A DNA stretch of 6,864 nt, from NCBI GenBank assembly GCA_030622805.1, contig JAUXFR010000079.1, positions 1-6,864 of the forward strand. The letters are read 5' to 3'. The stretch is from Anaerolineae bacterium (GTDB lineage: Bacteria; Chloroflexota; Anaerolineae; Anaerolineales; UBA4823). The notes beneath the pieces were generated by a model. The model saw only the letters and a program-made list of their open reading frames with translations, was not told where the DNA came from and made no database searches. Within the stretch, counting starts at the first letter, position 1; every line of letters starts with the position of its first letter. Below are positions 1 through 6,442 of the stretch, one piece after another. The translations under genes and the position numbers were made by a program.

Positions 1-567
1 CCAGGACGGTTGTGCGCAATATTCCATACCGATGATAGCCGCTATGTGCTCTATGCAGCCATCCAGAACCAGCCCCTGCAGAAGAAAAGAGTCCGAAAAC
101 TCGTAGCACGAGCTGGCGGCAACAAGCGTGTGCTGGACAAACGCGCTGGATCATTTAACTTCCCAGAGCTCGCGGTTGAATTTGACATCAACCAAGATTT
201 CCCCGGAAGCAAGTCAACAACGGAGCAATGGTTTTTAGTGACGATGACATGGAATGAGTTCCCAGAAGGGACATTAAAACTGTATATCGATGGAGATCAG
301 GTTGGTGAAATGCGCTACGACCAACGCTTCAACGATGATAGACCACTCCCGCATCAATTTTCTCTGGGGATGCGACCGTCCACATGGAAAGGGGAGATGG
401 TCCGGGATGAAGATGGCGCAATGGTTGAATCGAGCCCGCATACGAGCATGTCCATCGCAGAAGGAGGGCTGGAAATCCAGGGCGTGCGGCTCTACCGTAG
501 AACCTTGACACCCGATGAGATTCGGTGTCTGCTGAAAGTGGAACGTCAACAGAATAAGCAGGGGTGA
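1..567 (+). CDS. LamG/concanavalin A-like domain protein, C-terminal part (5' end outside window)
   Basis: The frame is open from base 1 to the TGA at 565-567, giving 188 residues; no start is needed inside the window, so the N-terminus lies upstream. The protein looks like a laminin-G/concanavalin A-like jelly-roll. It has a W-x-x-V-T-M-T-W strand at about residues 77-84, the typical LYIDG hairpin at 94-98 and the usual closing strand GVRLYRRTLTPDEI at about 161-174, where LamG domains commonly end. LamG domains bind sugars or proteins and are usually extracellular, but no signal peptide can be judged because the start is missing. A charged insertion (about residues 130-148) precedes the closing strand. 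The gene ends 22 nt before the first glycosyltransferase on the same strand, so co-transcription is plausible. Its role in the polysaccharide locus (glycan binding, surface display or unrelated) is unknown. The fold call is fairly sure, the function is not. Confidence 0.75.
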   Translation, partial: PGRLCAIFHTDDSRYVLYAAIQNQPLQKKRVRKLVARAGGNKRVLDKRAGSFNFPELAVEFDINQDFPGSKSTTEQWFLVTMTWNEFPEGTLKLYIDGDQVGEMRYDQRFNDDRPLPHQFSLGMRPSTWKGEMVRDEDGAMVESSPHTSMSIAEGGLEIQGVRLYRRTLTPDEIRCLLKVERQQNKQG

Positions 568-589
568 TACAACCCGTAGATCACATCGC

Positions 590-1747
590 ATGACAGCCCG
601 AGTGGTAATTTGCCGTTCAAATCCTATCGACCCCGATCCACGCGTAGAAAAAACCGCTCACACACTGAGTGACGCCGGATACCTGGTGAGCATCCTGGGC
701 TGGGATCGGACAGGCGAGCTTCCCGTTAGGAAGCCCCTGGATCGTTCTGATAATTCCATTCAGGTCTACCGCTTACCGATCAAAGCCGAATTTGGACACG
801 GAATAGCAAATCTGCCCAATCTACTGCGCTGGCAGTGGGGGTTGATGAAATGGTTGTCACAAAACCGCGCAGGCTACGACCTCATCCACGCCTGTGACTT
901 TGACACAATCCTTCCCGCGTTGATTTGCAGGCTGCTGTGGGGAAAACCGGTGATTTACGACATATTCGATTTCTACGCCGACCATCTACGAGCGACTCCG
1001 GTAATTATTAAACGCCTGATCCGCTTGTTGGACCTGCGGGCAATCAGTTGGGCTGATGCCCTGATCCTGGCAGATGATTCACGCTACGCCCAGATAGAGG
1101 GCGCGAAGCCTAAACGTAGCGTTGTGATTTACAATTCACCTCGAAGGTGCAGCGTTCCACCAATTCCTGAGCGTTCCCCTCATCCCAATACTTCTTTAAA
1201 CATTACATACATCGGATTGCTGCAAGTGGAGCGCGGATTGATCGAAATGCTGCAGGTGATGGAACGCCATCCGGATTGGTCGCTCGACCTGGCAGGGTTC
1301 GGCGGTGACGAAGCGGCGATTGTTCCAACAGCGGAGAGGATGCCCAATGTCACCTGGCACGGGCGCATATCCTACGACCGGGCGATGGACATCAGCCAGG
1401 CTGCCGATATACTCTTTGCCACCTACGACCCGGGCATCCCCAACCATCGCTATTCCAGCCCAAATAAAGTTTTTGAAGCAATGATGCTCGGAAAGCCAAT
1501 CATCGTTGCACGGAACACGAACATGGACCGCATTGTCGAACAGGCAGAATGCGGTATCGTTGTCCCTTATGGAGATGTGTCTGCTTTAGATGGTGCTCTG
1601 GAGAGCTTACATACTGATCCCGAGCTACGCCAAAAACTGGGTGAAAACGGTCAGCGTGCTTACAAGTCAACCTACGGCTGGGACAGAATGCATGACAGAT
1701 TGTTGACTTTGTATTCCGAAGTGATCACCAATCCGGTCTCAACATGA
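590..1747 (+). CDS. Glycosyltransferase, GT-B fold, family 4-like
   Basis: This 385-residue cytosolic or membrane-associated enzyme is predicted to transfer a sugar from a nucleotide donor to a lipid-linked glycan. The acceptor-side Rossmann half begins at once with ARVVICRSNPIDPDPRVEK, as in GT4-like enzymes that open with a short strand and a DPRV loop; this supports the ATG at 590 although no Shine-Dalgarno is visible. DLIHACDFDT (97-106) is the usual end of a strand in the N-terminal domain. The donor-binding half starts near 203 (ITYIGLLQVERGL). It carries SPNKVFEAMMLGKPII (290-305), where E296 corresponds to the second glutamate of the GT4 E-x7-E motif; the first glutamate is absent (Y288 in that position). 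The length is normal for the family. It follows the LamG gene by 22 nt and overlaps the next glycosyltransferase by 4 nt (ATGA). Sugar and linkage specificity cannot be read from the sequence. Confidence 0.9.
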   Translation: MTARVVICRSNPIDPDPRVEKTAHTLSDAGYLVSILGWDRTGELPVRKPLDRSDNSIQVYRLPIKAEFGHGIANLPNLLRWQWGLMKWLSQNRAGYDLIHACDFDTILPALICRLLWGKPVIYDIFDFYADHLRATPVIIKRLIRLLDLRAISWADALILADDSRYAQIEGAKPKRSVVIYNSPRRCSVPPIPERSPHPNTSLNITYIGLLQVERGLIEMLQVMERHPDWSLDLAGFGGDEAAIVPTAERMPNVTWHGRISYDRAMDISQAADILFATYDPGIPNHRYSSPNKVFEAMMLGKPIIVARNTNMDRIVEQAECGIVVPYGDVSALDGALESLHTDPELRQKLGENGQRAYKSTYGWDRMHDRLLTLYSEVITNPVST

Positions 1748-2898
1748 CAAAAATCCTTCTCTCCGCCAACACAGACTGGTTCCTGTACAACTTCCGCTCC
1801 TCTCTTGCTAACTATCTGCGAGAGCGGGGATTTGAAGTTGTGCTGGTCTCACCACCAGGGACGTACGCTCCGAAATTTGAAGAAAAAGGTTTTCGCTGGG
1901 TCCCCTGGAATCTGGGACGCCAGACACTGCAGCCCTGGAGAGAACTGCCGTCATTCCGGCAGCTTGCTGACATTTACCGCAGAGAAGCTGCTGAACTTCT
2001 GCACCACCACACCATAAAACCCGTTCTCTACGGGTCGCTCATTGCGCGTATGACGGGAATCGATAATGTCGTGAATTCGATCACCGGTCGCGGATACGTG
2101 TATATAAGCAAAGAACCACGCGCCCGTTTCCTAAAACAGATCACATCTATTTTATATCGCCTGGCCTTGAACAACGATAATTTCGCATCGATCTTTGAAA
2201 ACGATACGGACAGGCGCTATTTCATCGATCATAAATTTACACCAGAACAGCGCACCTGGCTGATTTCTGGGATTGGTGTTGATCCAGACCATTTCAAACC
2301 TGAACCCGAGCCTGCTGGGATCCCCACCGTCCTGTTCTCTGGACGAATGCTCTGGGATAAGGGAGTCGGTGTGCTGGTTGATGCCGCTCGCATTCTGCAC
2401 AAGCAGATGCAGGTGAGGGTCGTCCTGACTGGTGAACCGGATCCTGGAAACCCGGCTTCGATCAGTAAGGAGCAGCTGCTGGAATGGCAGGAGCAGGGCA
2501 TTATCGAATGGTGGGGTTGGCAGCCCGAGATGAACAATGTATACATTAAAAGCCACATCGTCACACTGCCCACGATGTACGGTGAAGGCGTACCAACTGT
2601 CCTGCTCGAAGCTGCCTCGTGCGGAAGAGCCACCGTCGCAACGGACATGCCCGGCTGCAGCGATATTACGATCCACGGAAAAACCGGTCTTATCGTTCCA
2701 GTTAATGACCCACTGGCGCTCGCCGAGGCTCTTCACACACTCATAAGGGATGAAAATCAGCGTGGTAGAATGGGACTCGCCGCAAGGCAGCTTGTATTAG
2801 ACAAATTCACTTCCGAGCGCGTAAATGAGGCAACCCTGAACGTGTATAACAAGGTATTACAACATTCATTATCCCAACAGGGAGAGCATAATCCTTGA
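1744..2898 (+). CDS. Glycosyltransferase family 4, PglA/CapM-like
   Basis: This 384-residue GT-B glycosyltransferase is full length for the family. The N-terminal half starts with KILLSANTDWFLYNFR and carries HHHTIKPVLYG (87-97) followed by NSITGRGY (111-118). These are hallmarks of enzymes like PglA, which adds a HexNAc to an undecaprenyl-diphosphate-linked sugar, and of capsule transferases of the CapM type. The C-terminal donor domain has FSGRMLWDKGV (198-208; R201 and K206 would contact the donor diphosphate). It also has a perfect E-x7-E motif, EGVPTVLLE (E281 and E289), followed by ASCGRATVATDMPGC. The ATG at 1744 sits in a 4-nt ATGA overlap with the preceding gene, which suggests coupled translation; no Shine-Dalgarno is seen. 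Its position directly before the initiating sugar-phosphate transferase fits a role as second or early sugar transferase in repeat-unit assembly. The exact sugar is inferred only from family resemblance. Confidence 0.92.
   Translation: MTKILLSANTDWFLYNFRSSLANYLRERGFEVVLVSPPGTYAPKFEEKGFRWVPWNLGRQTLQPWRELPSFRQLADIYRREAAELLHHHTIKPVLYGSLIARMTGIDNVVNSITGRGYVYISKEPRARFLKQITSILYRLALNNDNFASIFENDTDRRYFIDHKFTPEQRTWLISGIGVDPDHFKPEPEPAGIPTVLFSGRMLWDKGVGVLVDAARILHKQMQVRVVLTGEPDPGNPASISKEQLLEWQEQGIIEWWGWQPEMNNVYIKSHIVTLPTMYGEGVPTVLLEAASCGRATVATDMPGCSDITIHGKTGLIVPVNDPLALAEALHTLIRDENQRGRMGLAARQLVLDKFTSERVNEATLNVYNKVLQHSLSQQGEHNP
2879..2886 (+). promoter_or_regulatory. Ribosome binding site fixing a TTG start
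   Basis: AGGGAGAG lies 8 nt before the TTG at 2895-2897 and is the clearest Shine-Dalgarno-like sequence at any gene start in the window. It lies within the last codons of the preceding glycosyltransferase gene. Together with the 4-nt TTGA overlap of stop and start, it favours TTG 2895 over the in-frame ATG at 2940, which would remove much of the first membrane helix. Confidence 0.7.
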
Positions 2899-3899
2899 AC
2901 ACATTCATCACTTTCCGGGTGATTTTTGTCTCTGCGCTAATGGCATTGCTGATAGGTCCTCTGGCTTATTGGATTACCCAGAAACTGAATTGGACAGACG
3001 ATCCAAAAGCAGCCCCCCATAAAAAACACAAGTCCCCGATGCCGGTGGCGGGGGGGCTTGTGCTGTTCACAGCAATCGTTATAGGAAGTCTCATATTTGA
3101 CGTTTATCGATCACCACAGGTAATGGCGATTTTGCTGTCCTCGGCGATCATTTTTATATTCGGGCTGTGGGATGATCTAAAAAACATATCACCATTCCGC
3201 AAACTTTTCGGGCAGCTGCTGGCGACGGCTGTTTTGATCTATATGGGTGTGCATGTGCGTTTATTCCACGAAGTGTGGTTGAACTACATCATCACGATTG
3301 CATGGGTTGTCGGGATCACCAACGCATTCAACTTTGTAGACAGCATGGATGGTCTGGCTATCGGCCTGGCTGAAATTGCGGCTGCTTTTTTTATGCTGGT
3401 TACGATCGATTCAGGGCAGCTTGAGCTTTCCATGATAAGCACAATCCTGGTCGGTGTCTGCCTGGGAGCCTTTTTCTATAACGCTACTCCAGCAATCTTC
3501 TTTCTGGGTGACTCTGGAGCCCAATACCTGGGTTTTATCCTGGCTGCGCTGGGCATTGCGTACAATCCTTTGGGATTCGAACGGCTTGCATCATGGTATG
3601 TGCCGATATTGCTGGTCGGTGTACCGATCTTCGATATGAGCCTGGTTGTGTTCTCGCGCATGCGCCGAAAGAAACCAATTTATCAAGCCAATCTGGACCA
3701 TACCTATCACCGGCTTCTTATTCTGGGTATGAAATCGAACAGAGCCGTATTGAGCATGCACATGGTCGCCATATTACTTGGCTGTCTCGCATTTATCGCG
3801 CTGCCTCTGCCCCCTTTGATCGCCAATGTCATCTTTGGGGCAGTCCTGTTGACCGGGGGGATCGGAATACTGTTGTTGGACATAAAATATGAAATTTGA
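2895..3899 (+). CDS. Undecaprenyl-phosphate sugar-1-phosphate transferase (WecA/MraY superfamily, PNPT)
   Basis: This 334-residue polytopic membrane protein is predicted to transfer a HexNAc-1-phosphate from a UDP-sugar to undecaprenyl phosphate on the inner face of the membrane, the first committed step of the glycan. Family motifs appear in order: DDPKAAPHKKHKSPMPVAGG (35-54), the aspartate pair in LWDDLKN (D93, D94), NAFNFVDSMDG (143-153; N143, N146, D149, D152), FFLGDSGAQYLG (202-213), and DHTYHRLLILG (268-278), which is the cytosolic loop equivalent to the H-x-H-H motif. About ten hydrophobic segments separate them. The lack of a peptidoglycan-locus context and the presence of glycosyltransferases around it argue for a WecA/TagO-like rather than MraY role. 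The TTG start is supported by a Shine-Dalgarno at 2879-2886. It overlaps its neighbours by 4 nt upstream and 11 nt downstream. Several homopolymer runs lie in the gene (reported separately). Confidence 0.93.
   Translation: MNTFITFRVIFVSALMALLIGPLAYWITQKLNWTDDPKAAPHKKHKSPMPVAGGLVLFTAIVIGSLIFDVYRSPQVMAILLSSAIIFIFGLWDDLKNISPFRKLFGQLLATAVLIYMGVHVRLFHEVWLNYIITIAWVVGITNAFNFVDSMDGLAIGLAEIAAAFFMLVTIDSGQLELSMISTILVGVCLGAFFYNATPAIFFLGDSGAQYLGFILAALGIAYNPLGFERLASWYVPILLVGVPIFDMSLVVFSRMRRKKPIYQANLDHTYHRLLILGMKSNRAVLSMHMVAILLGCLAFIALPLPPLIANVIFGAVLLTGGIGILLLDIKYEI
3013..3056 (+). repeat. Cluster of three homopolymer tracts (C6, A6, G7)
   Basis: Within 44 nt of the initiating transferase gene there are C6 (3013-3018), A6 (3021-3026) and G7 (3050-3056). 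They encode the conserved substrate loop from about A40 to G54. A G6 (3855-3860) and a T7 (3386-3392) lie further on in the same gene. Single-base slippage at any of them would truncate the enzyme. That the tracts exist is seen directly; any role in phase variation is a guess. Confidence 0.6.
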
Positions 3900-4914
3900 T
3901 TGGAGCCTGCGTGAAGAGATTCTCACTGTCACCCACCGCTGGCCTCTGGTAATTATCGTCTTCCTGATCGGATGCCTGATCGGATGGGGCATTTCCGCCA
4001 TTTTGCCCTCACCGTATCGGGCGGAGACAACCTTATCCGTCGCCTACAATGCAGATGCGATCGCGCGCAACCCGGACGATTATAAAAATTGGCACATGAA
4101 TCAGCTCAACGCGCTGGCAATTGCACCGGATGTATTACAGGAAACACTCAACCAGCTGCGGCAGATAGATACATATTGGGAGAGCGTTTCTGCAGAGGAA
4201 TTTGGCGAGACAATCGGTGTTCACTGGCGTAATACAGGCATCTGGCGATTGACTGCCGAGAGCGACACCCAGGAACATGCCCTCCAGGCAGCGGACATCT
4301 GGACCGATACATTTTTCGAGACATATCATGCGGCATCATCAGCTGCCGCAGATGCAAATTTTTTAGAGGCAGAACTCTACAATCAAAGCAGATCTCTCAA
4401 CCAGGCAAAAATGCGCCATGCCGAATTAACTGGCATCAAGGATGGCATAGAGACATGGCGCAACCAGGTATCCGCACTGCCGGAAGAACAACCGCTCGAC
4501 GCGACCAACCGCTGGCAGCTCCTTTCGCTGGTCTCGCGCGCGGCCTGTTTCGACCCGGCATGGACTGCTCTGCTTGATCAGGCACCGCCAGCGGCAGCCC
4601 CCTTGAAAGACTATCTGTCCTGGCTGGATAAGGTGATCCCCGCACTGGAGACGGGCATTGAAGCACTGGAAATCCAGATCGTGACAATGGAATCCCAGCT
4701 TGTGGAGACCGATGAACACAAACAACAGGCTTTTCAGGAAAGCCGCGGCTTAAGCGCCAAGGTCTTCGTGGAAAGACACTCCGAATCACCACCCACCGTC
4801 ACACGCGTACGAGAATCAAGCATCTCTGCCTCAATCGGCGGCGTTCTGGCTCTGCTGATTCTGCTCGTTATCTGGATGGCATCGATTACTAAGAAATCAA
4901 TTCAACGTGAATAA
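3889..4914 (+). CDS. Wzz-like polysaccharide chain-length/co-polymerase protein, no kinase domain
   Basis: This 341-residue protein has the Wzz topology: a short cytosolic N-terminus, TM1 at about 19-39, a long extracytoplasmic region rich in helix (40-312), and TM2 at about 313-332 followed by a basic tail (KKSIQRE). PSPYRAETTLSVAY just after TM1 matches the start of the Wzz domain. The region 153-290 contains long heptad-like helical stretches likely to form coiled coil. SPPTVTRVRES before TM2 is a weak version of the proline-rich segment of Wzz proteins. No Walker motifs or tyrosine-rich tail are present, so it is not a fused BY-kinase. It would control polymer length together with the next gene product. 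The ATG at 3889 is inside the end of the preceding gene (11-nt overlap), with only a weak GGA 8 nt upstream. It ends overlapping the polymerase-like gene by 8 nt. Sequence divergence makes the exact subgroup uncertain. Confidence 0.8.
   Translation: MKFDWSLREEILTVTHRWPLVIIVFLIGCLIGWGISAILPSPYRAETTLSVAYNADAIARNPDDYKNWHMNQLNALAIAPDVLQETLNQLRQIDTYWESVSAEEFGETIGVHWRNTGIWRLTAESDTQEHALQAADIWTDTFFETYHAASSAAADANFLEAELYNQSRSLNQAKMRHAELTGIKDGIETWRNQVSALPEEQPLDATNRWQLLSLVSRAACFDPAWTALLDQAPPAAAPLKDYLSWLDKVIPALETGIEALEIQIVTMESQLVETDEHKQQAFQESRGLSAKVFVERHSESPPTVTRVRESSISASIGGVLALLILLVIWMASITKKSIQRE
3963..3986 (+). repeat. Perfect 12-bp tandem duplication inside TM1 of the Wzz-like gene
   Basis: CCTGATCGGATG occurs twice head to tail (3963-3974 and 3975-3986). 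It encodes LIGC then LIGW at residues 26-33, with G28 and G32 spaced as a GxxxG helix-packing motif. The unit is a multiple of three, so gain or loss of a copy would change the helix length by four residues without a frameshift. Confidence 0.85.
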
Positions 4915-6442
4915 ACACAACTGGCTCACCCTAATTAAATATTTGCAAAAAATTGCCTGGGCTATGTTCCTTATTTTTTTACCGGTAACCAGCTTCCCAT
5001 ACTTCCCATCCACAATCGGAGGCAGCGTCCTTGTCCGTCCGCTTTCACTTTATCCCCTTCTGATCCTGCTTATCATCGCAACGCTACCCTATATTTTTAC
5101 AAAACGTCTATCCCCAACCCTGATCTCGTTGGTGCCCTTTATCATCGTCGTATTAGGGAGCTCTTTGCTGGCATTGGGAGTGGGCTTACAGTCAACGTTG
5201 AACATACCGGTTGCTGAACGTACACTGAGAGCGCTGATCACCCTGGGAGTAGGAGTGGCTATTTTTATAACGGTGGCTGTGATACCCAGGAATCGCGAGG
5301 ATTTGGACGCATCACTGCGCTGGATATACTTCGGATTCAGCGCCGCGCTTCTATGGGGCTCATTACAAGCCGTTTATGTGCTGCACTTCTCCAGGAAATA
5401 TTACCGTACATTGAACCGGATACAGCAGTATATATCAACCCGGCGTTTGTTTACCATCCGTATCTCAGGGTTGACCTACGAACCGAACTGGTTTGCTGAG
5501 CAGATCACGTTCCTGTTATTGCCCTGGCTGCTGGCTTCGGTCATCACAGGTAAAACTGTGTTCCCATGGCGCCGGCACTGGTTGACCCTGGAATGGCTTC
5601 TCCTGGTGTGGTCGGTCGCTGTACTCCTTTTCACTTATTCAAGAGCCGGATTGATCATCCTGATCGTGCTTGCTGCCGCAAGCCTGCTGTTCCTGAGACC
5701 AGTCAACAGGCATCCGGGTAAAAAATCCTGGCTCAGCGGCTGGTCACGCCGGCTGCTCGAAGCCAGTGTTGCCATGGTCATGATGGGGACTGTGATTTTC
5801 TTCGCCGGTCGAAATAATGATTTCTTTTCCCGCATCTGGAACTATTGGCGGGAGAGGGAAAATACCAGTGTGACGGAGTACCTGGAATATCTCGCTTTTG
5901 GTGCTCGTTTATTCTATGGCGAAACGGCTCTCGAGATTTTCAACGACAACCCAATCATCGGCGTAGGAATTGGGAATTTCGCCTATTACTTTGACGAGTA
6001 TTTACCCGACCGCCCCGTAGCGCCAACCCCCGAAGTACTGCGCCTGCTCACGCCCGAAGGCAATCGCAACCGCCTGGTAACACCAAAGATTTTTTACCTG
6101 CGAATTCTCGCCGAAACCGGGCTGGTTGGCATGGCAGCATTTGCCGCATTTCTGCTCGCCATTTTTGGGAATGCGCTCTTCATGTGGCTCTCACCGCCCA
6201 GTAATTCCGAAGCAAAGTTCTGGGGCACTGCGGGTATACTTGGATTCCTGGCCTTCATACTGGCTGCCTTCACGTTTGATTCCTTTGCCCTGCCGAACAC
6301 CTGGGTGGTTTTTGGCATGATCACAGCGTCTTCCTGGGTCATTCACCGGTCTCGTAAAGGCGAGAGATCCATGGGAAATACACCCAAAACTAACCAGACC
6401 GGCAGTTCAATTCCAATTCTGCCCCAGCATATCGATCCATGA
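4907..6442 (+). CDS. O-antigen ligase/polymerase family (Wzy_C) membrane protein
   Basis: This 511-residue protein has about 11-12 hydrophobic segments and a large outer loop (about 300-400), the layout of the Wzy/WaaL/PglL superfamily. Recognisable family stretches are RISGLTYEPNWFAEQ (185-199), the short YSRAGL (244-249) beside a membrane segment, R334 in FGARLFYGETALEIF, the signature NDNPIIGVGIGNF (346-358), and LRILAETGLVG (398-408) leading into the next helix. With a Wzz-like gene directly upstream, polymerisation of lipid-linked repeat units outside the membrane is the likeliest job. Ligation to a protein or another carrier is possible because the superfamily also holds ligases and O-oligosaccharyltransferases. 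The start is GTG at 4907, overlapping the upstream stop by 8 nt with no strong Shine-Dalgarno; the next in-frame ATG (4964) would cut into the first helix. The C-terminal tail (481-511) is hydrophilic. The HNxYL histidine seems absent (see findings). Confidence 0.88.
   Translation: MNKHNWLTLIKYLQKIAWAMFLIFLPVTSFPYFPSTIGGSVLVRPLSLYPLLILLIIATLPYIFTKRLSPTLISLVPFIIVVLGSSLLALGVGLQSTLNIPVAERTLRALITLGVGVAIFITVAVIPRNREDLDASLRWIYFGFSAALLWGSLQAVYVLHFSRKYYRTLNRIQQYISTRRLFTIRISGLTYEPNWFAEQITFLLLPWLLASVITGKTVFPWRRHWLTLEWLLLVWSVAVLLFTYSRAGLIILIVLAAASLLFLRPVNRHPGKKSWLSGWSRRLLEASVAMVMMGTVIFFAGRNNDFFSRIWNYWRERENTSVTEYLEYLAFGARLFYGETALEIFNDNPIIGVGIGNFAYYFDEYLPDRPVAPTPEVLRLLTPEGNRNRLVTPKIFYLRILAETGLVGMAAFAAFLLAIFGNALFMWLSPPSNSEAKFWGTAGILGFLAFILAAFTFDSFALPNTWVVFGMITASSWVIHRSRKGERSMGNTPKTNQTGSSIPILPQHIDP

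Noticed and set aside
505..533. TTGACA at 505-510 as a possible -35 box for the glycosyltransferase operon
   Set aside because: About 17 nt downstream there is only TCTGCT, a poor -10, and the element lies in the conserved LamG closing strand (RTLTPDE), so the match is likely chance.
568..589. The 22-nt gap as a site for a terminator or regulatory element
   Set aside because: It is too short for a hairpin plus U-tract, and I see no inverted repeat or Shine-Dalgarno in it.
2152..2736. A 194-codon open frame on the minus strand
   Set aside because: It lies wholly opposite the PglA-like glycosyltransferase, whose motifs (HHHTIKP, E-x7-E) are intact; the minus translation has no recognisable domain and looks like a frame shadow.
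2895..3899. The transferase as MraY of peptidoglycan synthesis
   Set aside because: Motif details (NFVDSMDG, DHTYHRLL) and the lack of mur/fts neighbours fit the polysaccharide-initiating branch better.
3889..4914. Possible fused BY-kinase domain in the Wzz-like protein
   Set aside because: The protein ends 9 residues after TM2; no Walker A/B motif or tyrosine cluster is present.
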